From contig CAVURM010000001.1 of the NCBI GenBank assembly GCA_963743875.1, positions 558,001 through 622,000 of the forward strand: 64,000 nucleotides of DNA, written 5' to 3'. Below are positions 9,112 through 16,719 of this stretch, one piece after another. The translations under genes and the position numbers were made by a program. The notes under the pieces were generated by a model. That model was given only the letters and a program-made list of their open reading frames with translations. It was not told where the DNA came from and did no database searches. Source of the stretch: RHKX01 sp963743875 (GTDB taxonomy: Bacteria > Actinomycetota > Thermoleophilia > Solirubrobacterales > 70-9). Position 1 is the stretch's first letter. Each line of letters begins with the position of its first letter.

Positions 9112-9515
9112 TTGCGATCGGTCCGATACGTTCCCCAACCTGACAGGTCCAAGGGGAAGTGCGACTTTGGCATCAGCGGCTTCCAGATCTGCCAGTACCA
9201 GAAGGGGGAACGCCTTCGAGCCCGGATTCGCCGAGATCTCCTCCGAGACGAAGAGCAAGGTTGCCTCCGCGGATCCTCGCCGGCTTCAAGGACGGCAAGT
9301 ACAACTTCAAGGGCCCGCTGATGAAGTTCGAGACCAAGGACGGACTCGGCCTCGGCGACAAGGCGTCAAGGATTAAGAAGCTCTACCCGAAGGCGAAGAG
9401 CTTCGGCGGCGGCTCCGGGTACTCAGTTTCAGGCGGTGGCAATTCAGCGATGTCGTTCTCGGCCTTTGACGGCCGAATCTTTCAGATCGTCATCAGCGAC
9501 GGAACCCAGGGCTGA
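9112..9515 (+). pseudogene. hypothetical secreted protein, frameshifted
   Basis: Three consecutive frames give a coherent protein: a FGISGFQICQYQKG segment, then AFEPGFAEISSETKSKVAS, then FKDGKYNFKGPLMKFETKDG and an end at IVISDGTQG. The last part, KASRIKKLYPKAKSFGGGSGY, resembles the repeated small beta-domain proteins that monitor or bind surface ligands in actinobacteria. Two single-base changes, near 9205 and 9275, are needed. No start codon can be fixed with confidence. I do not recognise the family. Confidence 0.4.
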
Positions 9516-9521
9516 AGCGGC

Positions 9522-9559
9522 CAGCCAGGCGCTAGTCAGCCAGCCAGGCGCTAGTCAGC
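9522..9559. repeat. perfect tandem duplication of 19 bases
   Basis: The 19-base unit CAGCCAGGCGCTAGTCAGC occurs twice head to tail at 9522-9540 and 9541-9559. The second copy overlaps the end of the cupin gene, including its stop codon, so the duplication probably arose by replication slippage at the gene end. Confidence 0.9.
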
Positions 9560-9952
9560 CCACCAGTCGCGCTGGCCCTCGACGTCGTCGCGCCGGCCCT
9601 CCCCGAGACTGGGCGCGCCGATGACGATGATCTCGAGGCCTTCCGGCCCGGCCTCGTAGCCTCGCCACGTACCGGGGGGGACGCGCACCGCATCCCACTC
9701 CTTGAGCTCGACGATCTCGTCGTCGAGCTTCATCCGCCCGCTCCCGCGCACGACCACGTACACCTCCTCCTGCGTCTCGTGCGTGTGGCCGTAGGGAAAG
9801 CGATAACCGGGCGGGACGCGCTGCAAGCTCAGGCCGGACTGTTCGAGCTCGAGCGCATCGGTCGCCAAGCGGAACTCCAGGTCCGGCGCGCCGTCGAAGT
9901 TGGATCCGACGTCCTCCAGGTCCTCCTTGAGGTTCCTGAGCGTGAACGGCAC
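9551..9952 (-). CDS. single-domain cupin protein
   Basis: 133 residues with a cupin_2 barrel at about residues 40-110. Cupin motif 1 is GHTHETQEEVYVVVRGSG, with two histidines and a glutamate placed to bind a metal. Motif 2 region is WDAVRVPPGTWRGYEAG, where the usual histidine is missing, so metal binding may be incomplete. The final residues QRDWWAD are unusual. The role could be sugar or small-molecule binding or isomerisation; nothing in the context narrows it. GTG 9952 is the likely start. It is divergent from the acetyltransferase gene at 10035. Confidence 0.75.
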   Translation of the reverse strand: MPFTLRNLKEDLEDVGSNFDGAPDLEFRLATDALELEQSGLSLQRVPPGYRFPYGHTHETQEEVYVVVRGSGRMKLDDEIVELKEWDAVRVPPGTWRGYEAGPEGLEIIVIGAPSLGEGRRDDVEGQRDWWAD

Positions 9953-10034
9953 GGCCGCAAGCCTACTCCGGAGCTTCGGGACAAACGACTTCTGCCAGGG
10001 CTTCCGATGGGCCGGTTCTGGGTAGGGTCTTCGC

Positions 10035-10487
10035 GTGGTTTCACTTCGTCGGCTAAGCGGCTCGAACCGTCAAGCCGTCGAGGCTTTGCGCGTAGCGCCG
10101 AGCCAAGAGCAATTCGTCAGCGGCGTCGCGGACTCGTTGCGCGAAGCAGCCGAACATCCGGACGCTCGTGCCTTGTACTGGGCGGTTCATGCCGAAGACA
10201 CGCCGGTCGGGTTCGTGATGATCGCCGACGAGGTCGGAGATCCCGACTACATACCGCACTACCTGTGGAAGCTACTCATTGACGAGCGCTACCAGCGGCA
10301 AGGCTTCGGCACGGCGACGCTCGACCTGATCGTCGACTACTTTCGTGGCCGACCCGGAGTCGAGGTGGTGAGCACGAGCGCCGGTCAGGGCGACGGCAGC
10401 CCGATCACCTTCTACGAGCGCTACGGCTTTGAGCGAACCGGCGGGGTCCATTTTGACGAGGTGTTGCTTCGGCTCAAGCTCCGCTAG
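10035..10487 (+). CDS. GNAT-family N-acetyltransferase
   Basis: 150 residues, intact. The order of motifs is that of diamine/amino-acid GNAT enzymes: VGFVMIADE (strand 4), LWKLLIDERYQRQGFGTATL with the acetyl-CoA loop Q-R-Q-G-F-G at about residues 91-96, and the C-terminal FYERYGFERTGG. It transfers an acetyl group from acetyl-CoA to an unknown amine; the YIPHYLWKL segment resembles SpeG-like or spermine acetyltransferases. The start is GTG 10035. The gene ends 91 bases before the next gene on the same strand. Confidence 0.82.
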   Translation: MVSLRRLSGSNRQAVEALRVAPSQEQFVSGVADSLREAAEHPDARALYWAVHAEDTPVGFVMIADEVGDPDYIPHYLWKLLIDERYQRQGFGTATLDLIVDYFRGRPGVEVVSTSAGQGDGSPITFYERYGFERTGGVHFDEVLLRLKLR

Positions 10488-10578
10488 CACTGGCTCTGTC
10501 AGCCCGGGTCGATGGGCCGGCCTGCGGGGCTCTCGTCGAGCCGCTCAGAAGAGCGGGTCTGGCAAGTATGTTTTCGCA

Positions 10579-11130
10579 GTGCGACCTCTTCGATATTCCA
10601 TCAACGTCACATTGGACGGATGCTGCGATCACCGTGCAGGCTCCCCGGACGAAGAGACACATCGTCACGCGACGAAGACTCTCGAGCAGGCCGACGCTCT
10701 CCTCTTCGGCCGGGTGACTTACGAGATGATGGAGTCAGCCTGGCGGCCGCCGGGGCAGATGGAAGCGATGCCCGATTGGACGGCGCCTTTCGGCCGGACG
10801 ATCGACGCGGCAAAGAAGTACGTCGTGTCGAGCACCCTGGACCGGGTCGATTGGAACGCGGAGCTCGTGCGCGGGGATCTGGGAGAAGCCGTTCAGGAGC
10901 TGAAGCGGGAGCCGGGTAAGGGACTGTTCGTGGGAGGCGTGAAGCTTCCGCTGGCGCTGGCGGAGCTGGGGTTGATCGATGAGTACGAGTTCGTGGTGCA
11001 GCCCAGGCTGGTGGGCCACGGGCCGACGTTGTTCGCGGGGCTGTCGAAGCATGTCGACCTGAGGCTCGTGGACCGGCTGGAATTCGGCTCAGGGGCGGTG
11101 GCGATGCGGTACGTGCCTAGGGCTTCCTAG
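10579..11130 (+). CDS. dihydrofolate reductase / RibD C-terminal-like reductase
   Basis: 183 residues. The fold is that of the RibD C-terminal domain superfamily: YSINVTLDGC at the start, ALLFGRVTYEMM, then KYVVSSTL, a nucleotide-binding LFVGGVKLPLALAELGLID segment and an end at EFGSGAVAMRY. Such stand-alone proteins are NADPH-dependent reductases of unknown substrate and are common in actinobacteria. GTG 10579 is preferred because it begins directly at the first beta-strand (RPLRYSINVTLDG); a longer reading upstream has no matching motif. Confidence 0.82.
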   Translation: MRPLRYSINVTLDGCCDHRAGSPDEETHRHATKTLEQADALLFGRVTYEMMESAWRPPGQMEAMPDWTAPFGRTIDAAKKYVVSSTLDRVDWNAELVRGDLGEAVQELKREPGKGLFVGGVKLPLALAELGLIDEYEFVVQPRLVGHGPTLFAGLSKHVDLRLVDRLEFGSGAVAMRYVPRAS

Positions 11131-11317
11131 GGGCCAGATTGTGGAAACTGTCCACCGGAACGGGTCAGGTCCAAAGCGCGATAATCCGACCGCCAACGAC
11201 GGGGTAATACGTCAGTCTGCCCGCCTGTTCCCTGTGGGGCTGGTGCGGCAATGTCAAGTCGGGGTGCCCCGATGACCATCTCGACCCAAGAACTGGCGAC
11301 CCCAATCAACCAGGGCG

Positions 11318-12133
11318 TCAGGTTCGCGTGCCGACGACGACCAGATATTCCTGCTCGAAGCGAGCATTGTCCTCGGAGCCCAGATTCCACTGGTCGCAGA
11401 AGCGATCAAGCGCGTCGTCCAGTTCCCCCTCGCGTCCATCGGCAACCGCGTTATTGCGCGCGGCAATGGTGGGCCCGTACTTCGCCTTGAAGTGCTCGCC
11501 GTAGCCGCGGGGATGCTCGAAGGCCGTGACTCCGAGGACGTCACGCTCGAGTGTCCGGAAGTCGAGGCGACCTCCGAAGAGTTCCCTGACGTGCTCCTCG
11601 CTACCCCAGAGCGGCGGGGGCTGAGCGCCGGGCGGAGGCGGAGGCGCGAACGGACCCATCATCTTGAAGAGGGCTCCGATCATGCCCTCCGGCGTCCAGT
11701 TCAACATCCCGATCGTCCCACCGGGGCGGCAAACCCGGAGCATCTCGTCAGCAACATTCTGGTGGTGGGGAGCGAACATCGCCCCAATCGATGACATGAC
11801 GACGTCGTACGACTCGTCCTCGAAGGGGAGACCTTCAGCATCCGCTTCGACCCACTCGAGCTCCACCCCCTCTGTCTCAGCCCGCCGACGGCCGGCGTCG
11901 AACAGCTCCGGCGTCAGATCGCTTGCGGTTACGTTCGCGCCCGCCTGAGCCGCGGGAATCGATGCGTTGCCGGTTCCGGCGGCGACGTCGAGGACGTTCA
12001 TTCCCGGTCCGATGCCGCAAGCCTCAACCAGCCTGGGACCCAACGGCAGCAGGAACGTCACCACCATGGAGGGATAGTCCCCGGAAGCCCACATCGCCCG
12101 GTGGCGCGCCTTGAGCTCGGAATCCGATGACAT
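11318..12133 (-). CDS. class I SAM-dependent methyltransferase
   Basis: 271 residues, Rossmann methyltransferase of the UbiE/Methyltransf_11 type. The SAM-binding loop is VLDVAAGTGNASIPAA at about residues 47-62, followed by the acidic ribose contact in VTASDLTPEL, and the post-II region VVMSSIGAMFAPHH. A proline stretch (FAPPPPPGAQPPP) in the C-terminal part may form a substrate lid. The methyl acceptor cannot be told. GGGAGG precedes ATG 12133. The gene lies just outside the left edge of the tRNA-associated island. Confidence 0.85.
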   Translation of the reverse strand: MSSDSELKARHRAMWASGDYPSMVVTFLLPLGPRLVEACGIGPGMNVLDVAAGTGNASIPAAQAGANVTASDLTPELFDAGRRRAETEGVELEWVEADAEGLPFEDESYDVVMSSIGAMFAPHHQNVADEMLRVCRPGGTIGMLNWTPEGMIGALFKMMGPFAPPPPPGAQPPPLWGSEEHVRELFGGRLDFRTLERDVLGVTAFEHPRGYGEHFKAKYGPTIAARNNAVADGREGELDDALDRFCDQWNLGSEDNARFEQEYLVVVGTRT

Positions 12134-12279
12134 TAGATCCTCCCGTCGGGTTGGCTGGAGCAGCCTAACCGAAACCGCTCCCGGTTTGGTCCCGGCTTAG
12201 CTAATGCCCGTGTCCGAGACCTCGGGGACAAATTCGGGACACGCTTCACGTGTTGAAGCCCGATCTGGCTTGAAACCTA

Positions 12280-12321
12280 TGGGCCGGCCTGGACTCGAAC
12301 CAGGGACCTACGGATTATGAG
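12280..12321 (-). other. tRNA(CAU) 3'-half remnant, putative attachment site 1
   Basis: These 42 bases are identical to the 3' half of the intact tRNA at 19165-19206, from the anticodon loop (CTCATAA) through the T arm to the discriminator base. The 5' half is absent: left of the anticodon in tRNA sense there is unrelated DNA. A 3' tRNA half ending in the anticodon loop is what remains when a tyrosine-integrase element inserts into a tRNA gene. Confidence 0.8.
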
Positions 12322-12340
12322 CACACCGGCTCCCGTACTG

Positions 12341-12358
12341 CCTAGCTGCCCTGGGCAC
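12341..12358. repeat. putative att-flank motif, copy 1
   Basis: CCTAGCTGCCCTGGGCAC lies exactly 19 bases beyond the tRNA remnant that ends at 12321. A copy with 16 of 18 bases the same lies 19 bases beyond the remnant at 14606-14647. It is probably part of the arm of the former element. Confidence 0.5.
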
Positions 12359-12479
12359 GTTTGGATTCCGGTCGTTGCGCTCCGTTGTGTCCGTGTTCGG
12401 ATGTTTGACACCCGCAGGGGCCCCGCGGTACCCCGATTGGTACCCGTCGGTTAAGCGCTCAAGTCATGCTGGGCCGTCG

Positions 12480-12953
12480 TCATCGACCCAAGGCGTTCGA
12501 ATGCATCTCGTAGGTGATCCAGCCAGTCCGAGTCGCTACTCGATCGTAGGCGGTTCGAGCGCGATAGTTGTCGTCAGCAGTGGTCCACCGGACGATGCTC
12601 CAACCCTCTTCGAGAGCGATCCTCCCGATCGCGGCGAAGAGGGCCCGGGCGGCGCCGGTGCCGCGGAATGCAGGGTCCACGAAGATGTCGTCGAGATACC
12701 CTGCGATCTCGCCGCGTAGAGGGCGCACCCAGGGACGCAGGTGCGCGAGGCCGACGGGCTCATCGGGATCACCGGCTGCAACGACGACGATCGCTAGGAC
12801 GGATCCCGATTCGTGTATCCACGACCACACGCGGCTGAGTTGCTCCTCGGCCGGCTCCCATTCGTAGAAGGTGCAGTACCCGACGAACAGCCGCCGCCAC
12901 GCCTCAAGGTCCCTCTCCTCGACGGGCCGAGTAATCCACGCCGTTTCATCCAT
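12480..12953 (-). CDS. GNAT-family N-acetyltransferase in the island
   Basis: 157 residues. Typical GNAT order: ITRPVEERDLEAWRRLFVGY at the start, GLAHLRPW, then GYLDDIFVDPAFRGTGAARAL, with the acetyl-CoA loop R-G-T-G-A-A at about residues 100-105, and a C-terminal NYRARTAYDRVATRTGW. It resembles the RimI-like or aminoglycoside-type acetyltransferases of actinobacteria, substrate unknown. The frame stays open upstream through a tRNA remnant, but the start at ATG 12953 is where homology-like sequence begins. It is the only gene between att-like sites 1 and 2. Confidence 0.8.
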   Translation of the reverse strand: MDETAWITRPVEERDLEAWRRLFVGYCTFYEWEPAEEQLSRVWSWIHESGSVLAIVVVAAGDPDEPVGLAHLRPWVRPLRGEIAGYLDDIFVDPAFRGTGAARALFAAIGRIALEEGWSIVRWTTADDNYRARTAYDRVATRTGWITYEMHSNALGR

Positions 12954-13058
12954 GGGGCGATGGTATTGCGGGAGCGCAGATCGAGATGGATGAACCGAGA
13001 GCCTTAGATTGTCCCTTCCGACGGCGCCGAGTTCGACTTGCACACTGGGCTCTCGAGA

Positions 13059-13100
13059 TGGGCCGGCCTGGACTCGAACCAGGGACCTACGGATTATGAG
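13059..13100 (-). other. tRNA(CAU) 3'-half remnant, putative attachment site 2
   Basis: Another exact 42-base copy of the 3' half of the tRNA at 19165, again ending at the anticodon loop. The right flank differs from that of sites 1 and 3 and contains two direct repeats of TGCGGTAATCCG within 35 bases and two of TTGTTGCCAC further right, the sort of short repeats seen at integrase arm sites. Confidence 0.8.
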
Positions 13101-13681
13101 CGCGGAGCCGTAACGACCTAACGTTCGGTCCACTGCGGTAATCCGCCTGTTTGTGCGGTAATCCGGGTGCAGGCTTTACGTTGCGTACGGCCTGGTTCGG
13201 CCCAGTCTGTTGCCACTTTGTTGCCACCTTCATGGCGTGGCCGAGCGTAATCGAACGGTTCGGAGCTGAGACGAGTGCAGGATTACCGAGGTCCAACTCG
13301 CGGCGGCGGCTCTCGGTTGGCTTTGGGAGAATCCGGAGTCGGAGGTCCCGATGGCGACTCTGTCGGCGCTGTTGCCCAAATCACTGCGAGCGAACCGCCC
13401 TCCTCCCCCGGAAGGCGATCCGCCAAACGCAGGCTGTCCCCCGACTTGCCTGGAGCCGCATTCTATCCCCTGATCCGCAGCGAGACAGCAGTTGTCCGGG
13501 AACGGGTATCTGGAATCGGGATAACCTCGCAACTGGGCAGGCGTGGCCATCCCCCGAGCTGCGTCTGCCCATTTTCTTCACGGTCGGTTCCGCAGCAAGT
13601 CGAAGATCGGCCCGAACCGGCGCGGCTGCTCCTACCGTCGCCTACGATTCCCCGGTCCGTCGTCTCGCTGAGGGGAGTCCC
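13101..13681. other. 581-base non-coding stretch in the island
   Basis: It begins with the short direct repeats next to att-like site 2 and ends with the ribosome site of the collagen-motif gene. Frames are open here on both strands but look like chance frames of GC-rich DNA, with no motif I recognise. A promoter for the downstream gene must lie here; none stands out. Confidence 0.4.
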
Positions 13682-14263
13682 GTGCTCAGGAAGTTCGTGG
13701 GGAAGCTGTCTTACGCCAATGTCATGGCGACGGTCGCCGTGTTCATCGCCATCGGCGGAGGTGCGTATGCCGCCGGCCTGGCCAAGAACAGCGTCGGCTC
13801 CAAGCAGATCAAGAACGGCCAGGTCAAGGTCGAGGACCTCGGAGAGAACTCGGTGTCGGGCAGCAAGGTCAAGGACGGCTCGCTGCTGCCCGCCGACTTC
13901 AACAGCCCGGACTCCCTCAAAGGACCGAAGGGCGACCAGGGCGACCCCGGTGAACCAGCAACGAAGCTTTTCGCAGCGGTTCGGAGCAACGGAGACCTCT
14001 CGTACGGAAGCGGCGTCGACAGCGTCAGTCGGGACGAGGCGGGGAAGTACTCGGTCGAGTTCAACCAATCGGTAGTTGGTTGCGTTGCCATCGCCAGCGC
14101 CGGCGTAGGGGATAACTTCGCCCTCGGCGACCTCTATGTATCCGGATCGACAGCATCCGTGAAAATGTTTGAGTCGCCGTCTACGGGCAGGGTTGACGTA
14201 TTCACCGACGATGGCGGCGGCGGGATCGCGGATCGCTCCTTCCTTGTGGCGGTGCTTTGCTGA
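13682..14263 (+). CDS. surface protein with a short collagen-like segment
   Basis: 193 residues from GTG 13682, preceded by GAGGGGAG. The N-terminus YANVMATVAVFIAIGGGAYA is a membrane or signal segment seen in many Solirubrobacterales exported proteins. Then comes a paired NSVGSKQIKNGQVKVEDLG / NSVSGSKVKDGSLLPADF repeat, a short Gly-X-Y stretch (GPKGDQGDPGEP) and a beta-rich C-terminal domain of about 100 residues. It is probably displayed at the cell surface. Function is unknown; the Gly-X-Y part, about four triplets, is short for a stable collagen helix and may only trimerise the head domain. Confidence 0.78.
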   Translation: MLRKFVGKLSYANVMATVAVFIAIGGGAYAAGLAKNSVGSKQIKNGQVKVEDLGENSVSGSKVKDGSLLPADFNSPDSLKGPKGDQGDPGEPATKLFAAVRSNGDLSYGSGVDSVSRDEAGKYSVEFNQSVVGCVAIASAGVGDNFALGDLYVSGSTASVKMFESPSTGRVDVFTDDGGGGIADRSFLVAVLC

Positions 14264-14352
14264 GACCAGGCTGGTGAGGGGTCCGAGCAGCGATGGCAAA
14301 ACCTCGGTGGCCAAACCGAGTCTGCCGTCCCCGCAACTAGGTTCCGCGCGGA

Positions 14353-14535
14353 CTATTCGACCGTCGTTTTCTGCCGGTCGGAGTTGTTGTCCGTAGCTGG
14401 ATCCACGAATTCGATCCCAAGCGCCACCGAGACGGTGTCGGAGAGGGTGGCCACGGTGCGTGGCGGCGGGATGTCGGCGCGCGGGTCCCATTTCGACGGG
14501 GTGCCAGGGGTCAGCGGCCCGCGCCGTGTTGCCAG
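14353..14535 (-). pseudogene. possible XRE-type regulator or integrase-associated protein remnant
   Basis: A 60-codon open stretch without start codon ends SKWDPRADIPPPRTVATLSD then TVSVALGIEFVD and a short tail. The DIPPPRTVATLSDTVSVALG run resembles the end of a helix-turn-helix XRE domain. It abuts att-like site 3 and would fit the decayed regulator of a mobile element. The call rests on weak resemblance only. Confidence 0.25.
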
Positions 14536-14605
14536 TCAGTTGCCATTGGCCCTGAAATCAACCGTATATCCGCCCCTTTGACGCACACTTGGCTTGTCTG
14601 TCGGA

Positions 14606-14647
14606 TGGGCCGGGGTGGACTCGAACCACCGCCCGACGGATTATGAG
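14606..14647 (-). other. diverged tRNA 3'-half remnant, putative attachment site 3
   Basis: A 42-base sequence in the same register as the two other remnants. It keeps GGGCCGG, the TTCGAGTCC T loop and the CTCATAATCCG anticodon side, but the T stem differs (GGTGG/CCACC in place of CCTGG/CCAGG) with compensating changes. It therefore comes from a different version of the same tRNA, most likely carried in by an element. Confidence 0.7.
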
Positions 14648-14666
14648 CTAGAGCAATCCTGTTTCC

Positions 14667-14684
14667 CCTAGCTGTGCTGGGCAC
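14667..14684. repeat. putative att-flank motif, copy 2
   Basis: CCTAGCTGTGCTGGGCAC, 19 bases beyond the tRNA remnant that ends at 14647, differs from the copy at 12341 at two positions only. Further right both flanks contain GTTGCG(C/T)(C/T)CCGTTG-like sequence. Confidence 0.5.
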
Positions 14685-14789
14685 AGCGGATGTATCTTGG
14701 TTGCGCCCCGTTGCGCTTGGTATTCGGCGGTTTGGTACCCGCTTTGGTCCCCGGTGGCACCCAGTCCGGTACCCAACTCGGCTCAACCT

Positions 14790-15425
14790 ACAAGTCGTTG
14801 TCGATCTCTTCGAGCAGGAGCCACGATCGCAGCTCGACGAGCAAGGCAAACGCTTCCTCGCTGATCGCCCGTCATTGCGGGCCTCGTTGAGGTCGACCAT
14901 CCATGACGTGCGCGCCTTCCACCCGCACGTCTTGTTCTCGTCTCCCGGCTTCGTATAACGCTTCTCGAACCGCCTGGTCCAGAGGTCGTGGTTTTGGGTC
15001 AGGAGGTCGCGGTAGTCAATGAGATACATCATGTCCCAGTCGTCCACATGCTTGCTCTTCGGCAATTCGAGGTTCTTGTCGGTAGCCCGGTGGGCGATCT
15101 CCGCCCGGACTTTCTTTGGAATGCCAAGCCGCTCCCAGTCGCTGCCGTGCTCGTCTTCGAGGCGTGACCTGATGCCGGACTTTAGAAACTCCTCGATCTC
15201 ACTGACAATGTCTCGGGCCTCAGCATTGAACTCTTTGTCCTGAGCCTTCAGCCAGTCATCGACACCGGCGGGGTTGAACTTCGGGCGCGCCTCGCGCAGT
15301 GCCTGCTGAAGTCTGCGGAAGTACCTGAGGCCCGCCCCGGATCCGTAGAGCTTTCGATACTCCTCGCCTTCTTCGGCGCTCAAACCATCCAGGTGGTCGA
15401 TGAGCGGATCGAGAAAGTAGTGGCA
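14790..15425 (-). pseudogene. C-terminal remnant of a DGQHR/Swt1-type HEPN protein
   Basis: About 210 codons read as a helical C-terminal domain: AEEGEEYRKLYGSGAGLRYF, then FNPAGVDDWLKAQDKEFN, EIEEFLKSGIRSRL, ELPKSKHVDDWDMMYLIDYR, and WMVDLNEARND. This order matches, from memory, the HEPN-type tail of DGQHR-domain or Swt1-like proteins found in phage-defence and DNA-modification loci. The RNxxxH motif expected after LNxxRN is not intact (RNDGRS). The frame shifts near 14880; the true end is EEIDNDL at 14790. The N-terminal two thirds of such a protein are missing, cut off at the hairpin at 15431. Confidence 0.45.
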
Positions 15426-15430
15426 CGCCC

Positions 15431-15458
15431 GAGAGCGCCCCACAGTAGGGGCGCTTTC
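15431..15458. terminator. GAGAGCGCCCC hairpin, copy 1 of 3
   Basis: GAGAGCGCCCC (15431-15441), loop of six, GGGGCGCTTTC (15448-15458), then GCATT. The stem has one G-T pair. The same hairpin recurs at 51923 and 52779, so it is a dispersed terminator-like element rather than a chance palindrome. Confidence 0.6.
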
Positions 15459-15607
15459 GCATTCTGGGACGCAGCTCCACTGGACGATCGTCCGATCGGG
15501 ACTTGACGACACCGCTTTCGTGAGGGAGGCTGCGGTCGTCAAACGAGAACGTCCGCCGACCGCGAGCCGTGCTTGACTGCGTCGCTCTGGTCTCCCTAGG
15601 AGGAAAG

Positions 15608-16213
15608 ATGAACAAGTTCAGACGGGTGCCATCGCCCGCAATGGTCGTCGCCGTAGCCGCTCTCGCGTTCGCGCTGGTTGGGACCGCGGTCGCCGCAAAC
15701 GAAGGCATTTTCCCGAAGCTGACCAAGTCCAAGGTCAAGACGATCGCCAAGAAGCAGGCCGACAAGGAGCTGAAGAAGAACGTCAACGGATCCCACGTCA
15801 ACCTGGCTGACACCGCGACCACTGCCGACGATGCCGGCAATCTGGGCGGCGTGCCCGCTTCCGATTACCAGCAGGAGGGCCTGACGGAGTTCACGCCGAT
15901 CACTGCGTTCAACAACAACTGGAGCCAGTTCGCGGCCGGCTGGTCCGAGCCCGGATATTGGGTGGATCAGGACGGCGTCGTGAACCTGCAGGGCTCACTC
16001 CACAACGGGACCAATCCATCGGCGTTCAATCTCCCCGAGGGGATTCGACCGGCGACCTACCGCAGTTACGTGATCCGATGCTCGGGTGGCAGCGGTTCCG
16101 GGATCGTCGAGATTAGCCCGACGACCGGGTCCGTCAGCGTGTTCAGCCAAGGTGGATCAAACTGCGCCACGTACGCGTTCATCGACGGCATCACATTCCG
16201 GCCCGACATTTAG
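15608..16213 (+). CDS. exported protein of the lineage-specific PSPAMVVAVAALAFALVG type
   Basis: 201 residues from ATG 15608 with a strong AGGAGG site. The N-terminus is basic and then hydrophobic (AMVVAVAALAFALVGTAVA), a signal or anchor. A lysine-rich helix (LTKSKVKTIAKKQADKELKK) and a SHVNLADTATTADDAGNLGG linker follow; these are shared by a large set of Solirubrobacterales surface proteins. The C-terminal half is a beta-rich domain ending TFRPDI with two cysteines. Function unknown. A GC-rich hairpin follows the stop codon. Confidence 0.75.
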   Translation: MNKFRRVPSPAMVVAVAALAFALVGTAVAANEGIFPKLTKSKVKTIAKKQADKELKKNVNGSHVNLADTATTADDAGNLGGVPASDYQQEGLTEFTPITAFNNNWSQFAAGWSEPGYWVDQDGVVNLQGSLHNGTNPSAFNLPEGIRPATYRSYVIRCSGGSGSGIVEISPTTGSVSVFSQGGSNCATYAFIDGITFRPDI

Positions 16214-16227
16214 AAGCGAACCATCGA

Positions 16228-16262
16228 CGCCCCGGGGACGCTCGATTCGAGGCCCCGGGGCG
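16228..16262. terminator. GC-rich hairpin after the exported-protein gene
   Basis: CGCCCCGGGG at 16228-16237 pairs with CCCCGGGGCG at 16253-16262, and the stem continues inward with CTCGA/TCGAG. It starts 15 bases after the stop at 16213. There is no T run, so factor-independent termination would be weak. Confidence 0.5.
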
Positions 16263-16282
16263 ATCGGTGAGATGATGAACAC

Positions 16283-16687
16283 GTGCGCAACCGGATGAAC
16301 AACGCTGCGTTCGCCTGTCTCGCGACGGCTGCGTTCTGCGTACTCGCAGGCTGCGGCTCCACCTCCGGCGACGCTCCGACGGGAAGCAATCCGGTCACCG
16401 CACCGGTCTCCACCACGCAGGACCGCTCGCGTGATGACACGCCCGATCAAACTTTCGGCGATGCCAATCAGCCCGACGAACCAACCGCGAAACGTCGAGA
16501 CCGCTCTTCCGGGGGTTCGGAGCGAACAGCAGGGCCGCCGAGCGACCGGTCCGATGCCGAGAGCCAGGCGCAAGGCTCAAACGCGGCCGACCCCGACCTG
16601 AGCGTGGAGGGATCGGCCGCCGCCCAGCAAGCGGGATCGGGGCAGGGTGGCGCCTATGGGGGTCAGTCGGCCGCCGACGGCGAGTAG
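16283..16687 (+). CDS. small lipoprotein, low complexity
   Basis: 134 residues. Signal followed by the lipobox VLAGCGSTSG, then a long Ser/Asp/Gln/Gly-rich stretch without clear secondary structure. It would be anchored to the outer face of the membrane. The start may be GTG 16283 or ATG 16295; the latter gives a compact signal (MNNAAFACLATAAFCVLAGC). Composition suggests a flexible spacer rather than an enzyme. Function unknown. It ends 32 bases before a dxs fragment on the other strand. Confidence 0.55.
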   Translation: MRNRMNNAAFACLATAAFCVLAGCGSTSGDAPTGSNPVTAPVSTTQDRSRDDTPDQTFGDANQPDEPTAKRRDRSSGGSERTAGPPSDRSDAESQAQGSNAADPDLSVEGSAAAQQAGSGQGGAYGGQSAADGE

Positions 16688-16719
16688 CTCGCCGACGCAG
16701 GGGGGTTCGAGCGACCGAA

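Noticed and set aside
13151..13681. A longer N-terminus for the collagen-motif protein
   Set aside because: The frame is open upstream, but it lacks motifs; the ribosome site and anchor sequence place the start at GTG 13682.
12280..14647. Three additional tRNA genes
   Set aside because: Only the 3' halves are present; the acceptor 5' strand and D arm are missing, so no cloverleaf forms. They are treated as attachment-site remnants.
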